From NCBI GenBank assembly GCA_946807835.1, contig OX327696.1, positions 3,484,501 through 3,548,500 of the forward strand: a DNA stretch of 64,000 nt, in the 5' to 3' direction. The notes below the pieces were generated by a model. That model saw only the letters and a program-made list of their open reading frames with translations, did no database searches and was not told the origin of the DNA. How positions within the stretch are numbered: the first letter of the stretch is position 1; each line of letters starts with the position of its first letter. The translations under genes and the position numbers were made by a program. Source of the stretch: Ailanthus altissimus (Eukaryota > Streptophyta > Magnoliopsida > Sapindales > Simaroubaceae). Shown piece after piece: positions 1-12,059 of the stretch.

Positions 1-921
1 TTTGATCCCATAATATTTAGATATTTATAGTTTAACCCCTAAAGATTTCTATAATTTTAAATTTATCCTATAGAATTAGGTATTATCATTAAGGCCCTTC
101 ATCTTTTTATATAATAACAATTTAACCTGTGACTTTTAATAATTTTCAAATAGGACCCTTATATTGTTATATATTTTCTTTTAACTCCTTCAGATTTAGA
201 TAATTACAAATTGCCTATAAACTTTTATGATATTTACGAATAGGTTGTAACTCAATACATACTTTGTTTTATATATTTATTTCATGTAGTTTATATCATT
301 ATATTTTACATGTTGATTTTGTATGTATAATTTATCACTTTTATTATGCATACAATTTTAATTTGTGTTCATATTTATAATGATACTATTGTTGCAAACT
401 ATTATATGAATCAATATGTAAATTAAATGTCTAGTGATCTATATAATTTTAAATAATAGGGAGTAGTTACAAGATCCTTAATTATGCAAAATTATATATT
501 AAGTATTTAGGATCACATATAGAAATGACATTAATTATATTTATATGATTTACTATGATGAAATATCAAATTATATTTTCTGATTTACTCAAAGGGATTA
601 GGAAAAGGAACATAATTTGGTAGTTTTATTATAAAGATTAATAGATTTAATTGAATTAAAACTTTAGCCCACGAGCAAGTTTTATGTCACTAGATTTATA
701 AGTTTTGGATCATAATTTATATAGGTAAAACATGATATATGTTTTATCATAAAGTTTTGTATGAATCCACTTGAATTAGAAATTTAGCCCACAGATAATT
801 TCTATGACATTTGATTCATATTTATGCAGTATGATTTACATTGGTAAAGCATGATAATTATTATTAGTCTCAATTTTGTAACATTAGCGTGTATGTTTAA
901 GTTTGTGCAGTTGTACAACCC
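1..921 (+). repeat. Copia leader with diverged short repeats
   Basis: No gene. Positions 1-260 hold several loosely periodic units of about 50-60 bp, each a 'TTTAACCC/CCTA..AGATTT..ATAATTT' type sentence with a shared pyrimidine-rich core. Positions 655-740 and 770-855 are an imperfect direct repeat: both contain 'TAGCCCAC', then 'TTTTATGTCACT/TTCTATGACATT', then 'GGTAAARCATGAT'. The matching leader in copia G (about 43000-43810, minus strand) has the same units. The role is unknown. Confidence 0.55.
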
Positions 922-1590
922 ATGAATTACTTTGATATGAAATGTGATATTCCCGAACTAAAATGTGATAACTATAAGGATTGGAAGGAAAGAATCCTTT
1001 TTCATTTGGGGTACATGGATATTGATTATGCTACACGAAAAGATGAACTGCCAACCATTATTAATACCAACACTTCAATTGATATTGCTTTTTATGAACA
1101 ATGAGAATGATCTAATCACCTCAGTTTGATGTTCATAAACAGCAAGATTTCTGCTGGTTTACATAGTTTAGTCGGTCAACATTATAATGTCCAGACATTA
1201 CTAAAGGCTATTGATGAATAATTTGAAACTTTAGATAAAGCACTTGCTAACACCCTAATTATGAAGTTTTCAACTTTAAGACTTACTAGTGTTAGAGGTA
1301 TAGGTGAGCACATCATACAGATAAGAGACATAGTGGCTTAATTAATTAAAGACACTTGATGTTGGGATGTTTGAGTCTTTCTTTGTGCACTATATATTAA
1401 ACGCCCTTCTATCCTAATATGGACTCTTCAAAATCTCTTACAACACACATAAGGATAAATGATCATTTAATGAACTTATGGCCATGTGTGTTTAAGAAGA
1501 AGAGAGGCTGGTGATGGAATTGGGTAAAAGTGCTTTTATAACAACACAAGGAAAGAACATAAACAAAGCCAGATAAAAGAGAAAAAGAAA
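922..1590 (+). pseudogene. copia gag (UBN2-like) with internal stops
   Basis: The frame opens with an ATG at 922. It reads a gag N-terminus with 'NYKDWKERILFHLGYMDIDY', the typical capsid start of plant copia elements, and then 'HLSLMFINSKI' after stops at 1102 and 1108. The same frame continues with 'LLKAIDE' and 'FETLDKALANTLIMKFSTLRL', interrupted by further stops. Several stops replace residues that are Trp or Gln in relatives. The product would be the virus-like particle protein. It is broken beyond use. Confidence 0.75.
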
Positions 1591-1591
1591 A

Positions 1592-1966
1592 ATGCCTATT
1601 CAATCTTCCCAATATGACATTAAAAAGGAATTCAAGTGCTTCTTCTGTAAAAAGAAGAGACATATGATGAAGGATTGCCCAAAGTTTCAACAATGGCTTG
1701 AGAAGAAAGGTAATCTAATCTCATTTATTTGTTATGAATCTAATATGGTTAATGTTAATAATAACACTTGGTGGGTTGATTTTGGTTCTACAATCCATGT
1801 TTTGAATTCCTTGCAGGGTTTACAAAACCTAAAGAAGCTAGTAGGCAGTGAGCAATGCATCTATTCAGGAAATAAGATGCTTTCATATGTGGAGGCAATT
1901 AAGACATGTTGTTTAACTTTAAGTACTGATTTTGTTTTGTATTTAGATAAGACTTTTTATATTTAA
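1592..1966 (+). pseudogene. copia nucleocapsid zinc knuckle and protease start
   Basis: An open stretch of 124 codons encodes an intact CX2CX4HX4C zinc knuckle at 1637-1678 (C-FF-C-KKKR-H-MMKD-C), which binds RNA during packaging. About 30 residues later comes 'WWVDFGSTIHV', the aspartic protease active-site region. The usual D-S-G triad reads D-F-G, so the Ser/Thr position is lost. The frame stops at 1966 before the protease is complete. Confidence 0.78.
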
Positions 1967-2179
1967 ATTTCTCTAGAAAATTGATTTCTGTTTAAGACTT
2001 GTACTTTTGGGATATTTCTTTAACTTTTTGAATGATTTGTTTAATTTATATTATAAATATAATCTTATTAGGAATGGTACATTATTTGATGGTCTATTCT
2101 GAATTAATTTACAAAATGATACCTTTTATAATGCAATACATGTTCATATTGACATTAAACAATGTGTTATGAATGAGGA

Positions 2180-3100
2180 TTCTTTTATGTTATGGCATTG
2201 AAGATTAAGACATATCTCTATAGAAATAATTAAGAGATTAGTAAATGATAGAGTACTTAGTACTCTAAATTTACTGATTTTGACACTTGTGTGGATTGCA
2301 TTAAGGGAAAGCAGACCAACAAGTCAAAGAAAGGTACCAGGAGGAGTTCATACATATTAGAGATAATACATTTGAATATTTGTAGTCCATACATAAACTC
2401 GTATGGTCAGAGATACTTTATCTTTTTTATTGATAATTACTCAGGATACATGTATCTTTATTTGCTTTATAATAAGAACGAAGTATTAGATTCTTTTAAG
2501 GTATTTAAAGCTGAAGTAGAGAAACAATGCAAGAAGCAAATTAAGAATGTGAAAACCAATAGAGCTGGGGAATACTATAGTAGATACACTGAAAGTGGAC
2601 AAGCACTTGTCTATTTATGAAGTTTCTTCAAGAGTATGGGATAGTTACTCAATACACCATGCTTAGTTTCCCATAAAAAAATGGTGTAGCAGAAAGAAGA
2701 AATCAAACTTTACTGGACATGGTATGGAGTATGCTTAGCAACTCTAATTTTTCTAAATCCCTATGGACTAAAGCTTTTAAAATAGTAGTGTATATATTAA
2801 ATCGAGTTTCAACTAAGGCTGTCCTAAAGACACCATTTGAGTTATGAAAGGTTAGAAATTGAGTTTGTGACATATACGTGTTTGGGGATGCCCATATAAA
2901 GTAAGAGTTTACAACCCACAGGAGAAGAAACTAGATCCTAAGACCATTAGCGGTTATTTAATTGGATATGTCGAGATGTCTAAAGGTTATAGATTTTATT
3001 TTCCATCTCATAGCACTAGGATTATGGAATCAAGAAATATAAAATTTCTTAAAATGACTTGATCAGTAGGAGTGATCAATCCAAAAACTATGTTTTTGAG
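2180..3100 (+). pseudogene. copia integrase with altered catalytic residues
   Basis: A GAG-pre-integrase remnant near 2195-2330 (a degraded 'LWH..RLRHIS', then 'CVDCIKGK') leads into an rve-type core at 2350-2620 with 'GQRYFIFFIDNYSGYMYLY' and 'NRAGEYYSRYTESGQ'. It ends with '[11 protein letters not shown]' (2680) and 'RVWGCPYKVRVYNP' (2880). Two sites that are Asp in active relatives read Asn here: the first core Asp ('LNICSPY') and the 'SDRGG' Asp ('TNRAG'). Frameshifts and stops separate the blocks. Confidence 0.78.
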
Positions 3101-3439
3101 AAAGGTCTTACAGATTCTTAACCTTCCACTTCAAATAGTAGATTGATTGTTATACATAACACCCCTCAAGTTCAAATGGGTGTTGAACAATCAATCACTG
3201 AGATTTGACAAGCTGTTGATGATCATCTGGTAGATTAAGATGTTCAAAAATTACCGGAGATTGTTGAACAACCAATTGACCAACAAGTCTCTCAAGAGGA
3301 TGTTGGCACCCTATTAAGAAAATCTACTAGAGCAAAGAGGTCAGCTATTCCTAGTGATTAGATTGTGTATCTTCAAGAATCTGACTATAACATTGGAGCA
3401 GAAAATGACCCTGAAAGATTTTCACAAGCTATGATTTGT

Positions 3440-4258
3440 AATGAATCAAAATTATAGTATGATACCATGAAAGATGAGATGAATTTTGTGGTGTCTAAAT
3501 GAGTCTGAGATCTTGTTTAGTTGCCTAATGGTATGAAATTCATTGGATGTAAATGGGTATTTAAGACAAAAAAGGATTCATTAGGCAATATTGAGAGATA
3601 TAAGGCAAGACGTATTACTAAAGTATTCACTCAGAAGGAAGGAATTGATTACACAAAGATATTTTTTCTTGTATCTAAAAAGGATTTCCTTCGTGTAATT
3701 TTTGCATTAGTTGCACATTTTATTTTAGAATTATATCAAATAGAGATTTAGAGGATGAGGAGGTTTACATAAAATAACTAGAAAGATTCTCCTCTAGTGA
3801 TGGTGAGCATTTGGTATGTGACCTTAAGAAATTCATATACGAATTAAAACAAGCCTCCTATTAATGGTATTTAAAATTTTATGATGTCATTTCTTCATTT
3901 GATTTTGTAGAGAACACCATGGATCATTGTATATACTAAAAGGTTAGTAAAAGTAGAATCTGTTATCTTATTTTGTATGTGGATGATATTTTTCTTTCAA
4001 CCAATAATAAGGGTTTGGTACATGAGGTGAAACAATTTCTCTATGAAAATTTTGACATGAAGGGTATGGGTAATGCATCTTATGCCATTGACATTAAGAT
4101 CTATAAGAACAGATTTTGTATAAAAAATTATTCACCAAGTGTAGCTCCCATTGTGAAGAGTGATTGATTCAATTTGAACCAGTGCTTGAAAAATTATTTT
4201 GAAAGGGAATAAATGACTAATATTCCATATGCTTTTGCTGTTTGAAGCTTGATGTATG
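3440..4258 (+). pseudogene. copia reverse transcriptase (RVT_2) fragments
   Basis: Block 3521-3751 reads 'KFIGCKWVFKTKKDSLGNIERYKAR', the conserved N-terminus of copia RT. Block 3973-4167 starts with the catalytic YVDD box (Y at 3976) followed by 'FDMKGMGNASY', a copia RT signature. Between them the frame is shifted and has stops. After 4167 a degraded 'IPYA..AV.SLMYA' run marks the start of RNase H, which then ends abruptly near 4260-4304. Confidence 0.82.
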
Positions 4259-4304
4259 CTTAAGTTTATGTTGGCAGTGGATCTAAGGTATATGGGTGTA
4301 TGCA

Positions 4305-6479
4305 TGTGCTATTGTGTCTATTACCTAAATACATATCAAATATATATTTAAGTCTGACGGAAGCGTGAAACTTGCAATAAACACAATAAATAAAATATAT
4401 TAATCGTATTAATATATTTATAGGATAGAGAACTCACCTCAACGTGTAACGTTATACACATATTTTTTCGGAGTTCGTATGAAGACCAACTTGTGGGCAG
4501 TTCTAACACCAATACGGTGGACTCGGTGAGCTAGAATAGCAGCCCTCTACGCAACACTAGATTTAACTCTTAAACTTCAAAATGGTCAGTGTGTGTTTTT
4601 ATCATTTTTTTCCAAAAGAATAAGAAATGAAGAATTTGAAGCCATCTACCACTACTTCAATTAGAAGCATAAAAAAAAATAAAACAATTTTATTTTTTCT
4701 TTTTTTTTTCCCTTCTTCTTCCCCGACTATTTTCTTCTTCTTTCTCTTTTCTCCATTTCCTTCATTTGCTTTCTCTCGGCATGCAAAACACACATTTCAC
4801 CAAATCTAACTTTCTTTCTCTCTTTCTCTTTATATATATATATATAATAAAATAATAAAATAATATATTATATAAATAATATTATATATTAATGGATGCC
4901 AACTATATGGCACCATTAAATAAAATATTAATATATAAAATATTATATAATAAAATATTATTTAATATAATATAATAATATATAATATATAATATAAAAA
5001 ATATTATATAATATAATAAGAGAGATATTTTGATTATTTAACAATATTAAATAATCAAAGTGTGAAATGATCATTTTGCCTCTCATAAATAGTTACCAAG
5101 TTTACCCCCTAGTGGGTCCCATCAAACCCACATTTGGTTAAACTTAACCTAGGGTTCACAATACGCCGCGTGTCATTATACAATTAGTAAATAATAATTA
5201 TTGACTAATTATTGTATTTAATACTTAAATATTAACACGCATGCATTCCCGTGGTAGTACTGAATATTGCTGGATTAAACAATTTAACCTGGCACACTGC
5301 CCCAGTACATAACGAGTACACTCCATATTGTGGGACTCCCTAGGTCCGACGCTTGATTTGTCAAATAGAACTATTCTATGAATCCGTAAGCAATACCCCA
5401 TGCATACGTCACGGATATACAAATTAGCGCGTTGAACCATACAAGCTGAGGTTACAACGCATACGTATAATTCTTCTATCATGATATCCTAAATGTGCAG
5501 GGATATAGATTATCACTGTCAAATCCTCAGTGCTCATCTATGTCCTATCTCCAAACTTGTATCTCACTGAACAATATGCGTAAACTCCTTTGCCATATTG
5601 TTTCACCCTGGTGGAACTCTTTACCGGGATGATTGCTTGTGGCCACAAGACTTTTCGAGATACAGTCTCGAAGCATCTGGATATTTAACTCTATATGAGA
5701 GCTGACGGATCTCATATCTGTACGCACCGGGCTCTATAAGCATCGGATCATACCTAGCGGTCACACCATGAAAGGTTTCTGACATGCATGGAACCAAAAT
5801 ATAGTGGATCACTTACAAGCCCACCGTGGCACTCAGGTCAAAAGACCACGTATACTACTCAACTCGAGAGGACCCTCCGTTGACGGCTTATATAAGGTGT
5901 CTATCGGAGGCCTTCGTTAGTCCGTCCCATATCCAGTCCTAACTGGATACCCATATATCAATACGAGCTCCAAGCTTATAGTCGGCTAGGAATGACCATC
6001 TATACCCTATAAGTACGATATATGCTGATCTATAATAAAGGTATCCACCAACAGACTCGCATCGACAGAAATAGATCAGGGACAATTATTTGAAAATATA
6101 CTTGCGCAACTTGTATTTTCTGGCACCTGATTGCAACTCTTGCAACTATACAGTTACTGGTATATTCCCAGGTTTATGTCTTATTACAGATAAGGCTCAA
6201 ACTCTTGGATCTGCTGAGTATTATAACCAGCTAACACTTAACTGTGCTAACATCTAGTAGTTATATCTCTCAGCGTGGCTGACTATGAGCCCTTATCTAA
6301 ACTCTTTTAGATCTGATCCAAACTCTTTTAGATCTACAATGTCTATAACATTACATGCACAATATACCATATATATAGGAATTAGCAATGGGTATTAGCG
6401 ATTTAATGAGAATGTACACTTATATAAATACATAAGTATATGTACATTTAGGGATGACACGTAAGAACTGACCATAACA
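4305..6479 (-). mobile_element. Copia LTR, about 2.2 kb, 3' LTR of element D
   Basis: Read on the minus strand it begins TGTTATGGTC at 6479. It is preceded by a purine-rich tract (minus-strand CAAGTAGGAGAT at 6480-6491), the polypurine tract that primes plus-strand synthesis next to a copia 3' LTR. The far end is placed at 4305 from a TG/CA boundary and is less certain. It resembles the solo LTR at 48517-50019: both have similar starts (TTACGTGYCATCCC), similar ends ('CTTCCGT'), and a shared 'CCTGATCTAT' block (6070; 48912). No matching target duplication was found, as expected for one LTR of a longer element. Confidence 0.72.
4825..5030. repeat. AT-rich low-complexity block inside the copia LTR
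   Basis: About 200 bp of nearly pure A/T, including (TA)n at 4832-4848 and many ATATTATATAATA permutations. It is flanked by a pyrimidine-rich stretch (4680-4835). The short open frames here are products of low complexity and are not genes. Confidence 0.85.
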
Positions 6480-7002
6480 ATCTCCTACTTGCTCTAGTGC
6501 CATTCTTGATGGCATCTCATACACATCGACTCTACATGTTTCATAAACACTTTAAGAGTCATGGCCTTTAAATAGTGGGTCTGCTAAATTATTTATAGAG
6601 CACTTCTGCAAATGATCATATCTCCTTCAGCCAAGATCCCTCTAGTCATGTGAGACTCCTCTTAATATGATTAGAATATTGGTGTCCTCTTGGCACCTTG
6701 ACCTGTACTATGGCCTTGTTTTATCTCAAACTTATGGGATAAGATCCATCTATGTTAGAACTCTTCCAAGGCCAGCAATAAATCTACGAATCTTCACTGC
6801 CACTTTCATTGCGTACTTATTAATAAGCAGTGAATCCTAGTTTGGTGCAGTTCCAACTTACATAGTCCTAATGAGAATGAACACATTCCTGGATGTATTC
6901 TCTTTATCATTTTAGTCAAACAAAAAGTCTGACTTCATGTATCTTTTCATTTATAAGGTACTTTCTTTATATTTGAGAAACTTATCATTTGTACCCTATA
7001 GG
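6480..7002 (-). pseudogene. copia D RNase H C-terminus and polypurine tract
   Basis: The minus-strand frame just upstream of the LTR reads degraded copia RNase H: 'SHIKRSLT', then an interrupted match to the 'IREIV..GDV' and 'DNLADPLTKAL' region, then a tail matching the usual 'FEKHVESMG.R' end. The polypurine tract is 6480-6491. The sequence continues at 8443 once the solo LTR at 7008-8437 is removed. Confidence 0.6.
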
Positions 7003-7007
7003 TACCC

Positions 7008-8437
7008 TGATAAGGGCAAAGTTGTCATATATTTTCTCATATTTTTATTATTGATATTTTATTATTTTATAAGAATAGATGGCTATTTATGTGCATTATT
7101 GTTATTTATAGGGACTTGAATGAAATTTAAAGAAAGAATGCAAAAGGAGCGAAAACAAGGACTAAAATGTAAAGTTTTCAAAATTTGAGTCTAGCGCCCC
7201 CGCGCCACAAGGATTATAGCCCCAGCGCTGGAATAGTGATCGAAATAAGAAAAAAAACCTGCTTAAGTCGCGTCTAGCGCCCCAGAGCTGAAGAGTCATT
7301 GCACCAGCGACACTCCAGCGCCCCAGCGCTATCATCCCACCGCTCCAGCGGTGATAGCTTTTTCATGCGTCGCCCCAGCGATAACTGCATAGCGCCAGCG
7401 GTAGTGCGAGTCCTAGTCCGACGAGAATTGAGATTTTCAAGCTCATATCAATCCCTATAAAAAGCCATTCGTTCCCAGCCTTTAAGAAGGAATCCAAGAT
7501 GACCCAAGAGCACCAAGAATACAGAGCACGAGTCTTGGAGAGCAATAGGAGCTTAATTGAAGCAACTTTAGAGAGAGATACAAGACGTTCTTCAGCATCA
7601 AGAGTTCTTAGGCAGCGCAATTAAGAGCAATTCGACGTCTACATCGGTTTGCGATTAATTGTATCATATTTTATTTTTATTTTTATTACTGCTGTTCTCT
7701 TGTAGCCATGAGCTAAACTTGTTTTCTAGGGTTAATACTTGAACTCAATATGTGTGCTAAATTGCCACATCTTTAGAATATTTAATAAACTTAGTTCTTT
7801 GATATTCAAATTACTTGATCTTAATGCTTCAATATATCTGGCCAATATATGGTGAATGAGTTGGTAATATTATTGATAAACTCGGAAGAGGAATCATAAT
7901 ATTTAGACCTAGGTAATTTGATGCATGATTGTAGAGTAACATTCAATGTTGCATATGCAAGTTTCAATTTAGGATAGGAATATACCTAATTGGCATGTAT
8001 GATCAATAAGACCTAATCTTAATAAATCTTAATTTATTGTAAGTACCATAGGAATATAGGTATTTGGTAAATTAAGGTATACTTGCATGACCTTGGAAGA
8101 GGCTTGTGAATACATTAGTGTCTTGATCAATAACAAAGACTAAGGGAGTTAAATATTAGAAGATTAATCATTAGAAAGCATATTGAGGGATAATATTAAT
8201 CCTAGGTTTTCTCTACATTGCTATCACCTAAGTTTCTTTGCATTGTGTTTTGCTTTTATATTTCTTACATTCGTTGTTAGATTTTTATTTTTCTGAATAA
8301 TTATTAGGAAGACATAATTTTAGTAATTGGTTAAAAAGAAGAAATTATCCCTGTGGGTTCGACATCCGACTAATTAGTCCCTTTATTACTTGCATACGAT
8401 AGTGCACTTAATTTTATGATATAGAAATATCGCATCA
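7008..8437. mobile_element. Solo LTR, 1430 bp, TSD TACCC
   Basis: The block starts TGATAAGGGC and ends ATCGCATCA, and is flanked by the direct repeat TACCC at 7003-7007 and 8438-8442. Joining the flanks restores a continuous copia RNase H sequence. Near the 3' end 'TGTGGGTTCGACATCC' (8356-8371) parallels 'GTGGGATCGACATC' in the Athila LTRs here, which suggests a Ty3/gypsy Athila/Tat-type origin. A GC-rich patch sits at 7190-7410. There is no internal region, so it is a product of LTR-LTR recombination. Confidence 0.85.
7190..7410. repeat. GC-rich GCGCCCCAGCGCT-type repeat patch
   Basis: This is the only strongly GC-rich stretch in the region. It has repeated 'AGCGCCCCAGCGCT'-like units (7192, 7272, 7316) and a two-step hairpin at about 7329-7355, where GCTATC pairs with GATAGC and ACCGCT pairs with AGCGGT. 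It lies inside the solo LTR, upstream of a segment that looks like the transcribed LTR part. Confidence 0.7.
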
Positions 8438-8442
8438 TACCC

Positions 8443-8735
8443 TAGGATATGTTTGACTACCATCAAATGGTGGTAACCTGAATCAGATTAAAACTCGCTC
8501 GTAACTCTTATAGCCAAACTAATTTCGGGTTTCAAACACACCATAGCATACATCAAGCTTCGAGGAGCTGATGTATCTGGTGTGTTAGACACTCCAACTC
8601 TGTTATCTTTCATCTGAAGAGACACTCTTCTCAAAATATGAACACCATGTCTATTGATATAAAATGATTTGAGAGAGTCCTATCAGCTTCCTAGCTATAT
8701 CTCTATAAAGCTTTATCAGGCTATTCTTGTATTCG
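8443..8735 (-). pseudogene. copia D RT/RNase H segment
   Basis: On the minus strand this reads a degraded 'RKLIGLSQ' (8680), a segment matching the 'PMRHGV' linker, then 'SLMYAMVCLKPEISLAI' at about 8560-8510 (relatives have 'SIMYAMTCTRPDVS.A'), and a 'HHLMVVKHILGYL' match to 'HW.AVK.ILRYL'. It is the upstream continuation of 6480-7002. It ends near 8735 where a plus-strand copia LTR end begins. Confidence 0.68.
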
Positions 8736-9143
8736 TTGTTGAAATCCCTTATGAAGAGATACTAAGAGGTCTTGAGAAAGTCATAATGATCAAAGGTATA
8801 TACTTAGAGGTCTCTATGGGAGATGCTAAATGATTATTTGATGTTATTAATGATGTAGGAAGATACTTAGTAATTTATATTAATAAAAGAAGTTGGATCA
8901 TGGATCCTCTGTGGATATAGGCATTTTTGGGCTGAACCACGTATATCTTGTATTTTGTTAATTGGTTTGTTTTATCTTTATTAATGTTTGATCATATGTA
9001 TTCTTATTTATGGTGTGAGTTATAGTTTTCACTGCACATAGAATCAAAAAGGTATCAATGCCATAGCTTGGTTGATCCTAAGCATGGCTTGATATCCGCA
9101 ATAAATTGGTATGAGAGCATGGGTTATAGTCTAGATTATATAG
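8736..9143 (+). mobile_element. Copia F: 3' part of a 5' LTR and primer-binding site
   Basis: The segment contains the copia LTR signature 'GGCATTTTTGGGCTGAACCACGT' in altered form near 8918-8942. It ends with TGGTATGAGAGC at 9107-9118, one mismatch from the TGGTATCAGAGC tRNA-iMet primer site. The 5' limit of the LTR is not visible; it is cut off near 8736. Element B begins 25 bp after the primer site. Sequence at 32141-32515 and 35237-35480 may be the rest of this leader, but no protein motif confirms it. Confidence 0.6.
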
Positions 9144-10708
9144 TGTTTACGCTTAAAATATAATGCGACTATCACAGTATAGATTGAGATGTCGATCCCA
9201 CGCAAAAGCTTTTGGTAAAATAGGCTAGTGAAGTAAAAACATTAAAGCAGTAGTAAGGAGAAAATTAACTAATTAGTTTAAGTGGATGAGATAGAATTGT
9301 CTTTGAATTAAGAAAAAAGTCTTATGATGATTTAAGTAAAGTTTTGAGAATCACAATTGCGGTTTATAAATCTACTATACACTTTGATTCAATGTTTATA
9401 ACTTAATTAAAAATTTCACATCCCAAACAATTAACAGGAAGATATGTAAAATATAGCACATTTGATAACACATGTATTTGATATAATTAAACTCTTTGCA
9501 AACATTAACACAAACCACGTTCATTTGTACAAGTAATCTAAGATAAAATATATATTATTTTGACAGTATTACAGTAAAAGATTAACTTGAATATAAAATA
9601 ATTATTGTTTTTACATGTTATCCAAGATCGACAATATATCAATTGACAATATTGCAGTAAAAGATTAATATGTAAAACAATATAACCAATAACAATTATA
9701 ATTTAACAAGAATCACATAAAGAAAGCATGACTGAAAATATATAAAACATGAGAATTATAACCTCTGAATTATAGAAAAACACTAGATAAGAGTTTGGGC
9801 ATAAACAAACCTACAAATATTTGTAACTCTTGACAAAGAATTAAAATATAGAAGTAAATTTATTACACATGAAAGTTTATCTCTTAGCCTTGCCAAGAAT
9901 TCTAACTTAGCTTATAATGCATATTAAAGATAAGAAAATATGAGAGAATTGTCTAGTGTTGAAAATGTCCTAAGAGTGTCCTTATATAGGAAATGAATGG
10001 AAATATGTTTAGTGTGACTTCAATCTTCAATAATTTAGGCCAACAACACATTCATCCAATTGTAGTACCTGTTTGATAATGGAAATGATCAATGTAGTCT
10101 TTTTTATCAATATAAAAGTTGTAGTATTTTGTCTCTTCTTTGTATAGCCAATAGGTTTATGCAATTTGGATGAGTATCCAATGAGATATGGGCAAAATAC
10201 CAAAGATATGTCAAATTTCAACGAACAACCCTTTTATCTAATTGCAATATAATTTGGCCTATAATACTAGCTAGTTTGGACTTTACCATCAATATAAGAC
10301 TTGTTGATAATTGAGTCAGCATTTCACAACTTTAAAAATTATAATGATTGGGTACGTATTTTATGAAATACTATCCAAATACGTGAGTTGGGTCAAGCTG
10401 AGCGAAAGTTGTAACCCAATTCTATTGTATCCCCATTTTTGGCCTATAACATGTTGGATTTGGCTTTTTAACTATTTTTCAAGTTTGTGTAAGATTGAGT
10501 CATGTTACTCCATGTCCAAGAATTTCTTCATTTTGATTTCAAAATTGAAACTTACGTCTATTTTACCTAAACATGTGCAAATAACATTCATTAATCATAA
10601 TTTAAGGAGAACACTTTATTTTAAGAAAAAAATATAAAAATGCTAAAATTAGCAACATTAAATGGTGACTGAATCTCTTAATAAATATGTATTTTTATGT
10701 GTTCATCA
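9144..10708 (-). repeat. Element B 3' LTR, 1565 bp
   Basis: Read on the minus strand it starts TGATGAACACA at 10708 and ends GCGTAAACA at 9144, matching the element A LTRs along its length. A CCTATATAAG promoter core lies at 9981-9990 (minus strand). Its length agrees with the A LTRs (1562-1563 bp). Confidence 0.92.
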
Positions 10709-12059
10709 CATCTCCCAACTAGTTTATTATTTGTCTCTAGCAATTCAAGCATAAATAGAATATGCAAAACTACCTGAGTATTTCAAACAAAAAGTCAGTT
10801 CAAGATCACTATTGCTATTATGATTTTTTCAATTATAACTTCAAAAAATTATGTGCATGAACTAAGCCGTAACCATCTTACCACAAATCACAATAGATAT
10901 AGGCTGGTGAATTTCTTCAAGTAAAGGCCTTAACTTCATATCCTCATAAGTGTATGGCTGTTTAAAAGGTTAAGATTTCTCTTATGGAGTTAGAAAATAA
11001 TTAAGCACTAAAAAAAAGTCAATTTTAAGGACAGACATACAAACTAACATTGATCTAAAGATAGAAAAATCAATCTTTTAGAAATCAATCATTCTTAACA
11101 TGCACCAGCTTTACGACTTCAATTATCTTGTGAGAATAATACAAATATAGCTTGGTGAGAAAACTACCTTACAAAATATTTATCTTCTAAAATTGAATGA
11201 AGACTTTATTAAACTGAATTGATTCTTCTTTTATTTGGTATTTTGCTTTCTCTTTTTTTTGAAGAATACAAGGAAGCATTACAAAATAAAAAAATATTTC
11301 TCACAAAAATATATTATACACAAATGCAACCAACGTATTCCTTAATTCAAATAATATCAATCTAAATAAAATTTAATCAATTCAAAGGATCAATGAAGGT
11401 TTGTAAGTTGTTTTCTCAACCTTTCTACTTACTCAAGAAAGATATATGAGATTAGAATATATATTTAAACATATGAATTCTCTTCGTCATATAAATTGAA
11501 TCATCCATCTTACCACAAGACTTAGCATTGTGCTCAAAAATATTTCGGAAGTCATTCTTTAGTAACCTAAATAGAAACAGTGACTCAATCTAAATAATTT
11601 TGAAATCATACCTAGGTAGAAATGTAAATTCCTTTATACAAGAATTACCAAGATTACAAACAATAAATAACAATACATGAAAAATAACAAGAAGTTAGTT
11701 AAAATGCGTTTCAAAAGTTAAAAATAAAAATCCTTACTCTCTCATTCTTAATCTAATTTGACTTAGAATGCGTCTCAAGAGTTCAAAAATGGACTCTTTA
11801 CTCTACCATTTTAATAAATAGGTATGTAGAACCCCATTATTTTTTTTTCTCTTTTTTTTGAATGCAAAATACAACTTATGTCTATTATCCTCCCTCCAAA
11901 CCATATTAAATAGTGTCCTCAATATTTAAATAGAAAGAGATAAAGTATAGGAGACATTACCTGAAACGCTAATTATTCAAAAGAAACAAACTTGAGAGAC
12001 ACTTAAGTAAATAAAAACTAAAATGATGATGCTAATAAATAAATAAAACAAAGAAAAAT
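10709..12059 (-). other. Element B 3' untranslated region and polypurine tract
   Basis: No gene. The minus-strand purine tract AGTTGGGAGATG (10709-10720) abuts the 3' LTR and would prime plus-strand DNA synthesis. The rest aligns with 21067-22442 of element A in reverse, including the conserved 'CATTGAGGACA'-type motif (degraded here near 11910-11925) and the 'GGTAAGATGGATGATTCAA' block near 11495-11515. Confidence 0.7.

Larger units (their letters stand above)
1..4304 (+). mobile_element. Ty1/copia element 1, degenerate, no LTRs in window
   Basis: Pieces of a copia polyprotein lie in the canonical order gag, zinc knuckle, protease, integrase, RT on the plus strand. The window opens inside its untranslated leader, so the 5' LTR is off the left edge. 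The 3' end (RNase H, 3' LTR) is replaced at about 4305 by an oppositely oriented copia LTR. The leader and gag resemble copia G at 40690-44921 on the other strand, so both belong to one family. Frames carry many stops and several frameshifts, so it cannot be autonomous. Confidence 0.88.

Noticed and set aside
4602..4809. Overlapping frames on both strands near 4.7 kb
   Set aside because: Poly-Lys and poly-Phe products of a pyrimidine-rich tract inside a copia LTR.
5225..5812. Minus-strand frames of 60-85 codons
   Set aside because: They lie in the copia LTR 4305-6479, overlap each other in different frames and have no recognisable domain.
10311..10637. 108-codon plus-strand frame
   Set aside because: It runs antisense through the element B 3' LTR and a similar antisense frame appears in other LTR copies only because the DNA is similar.
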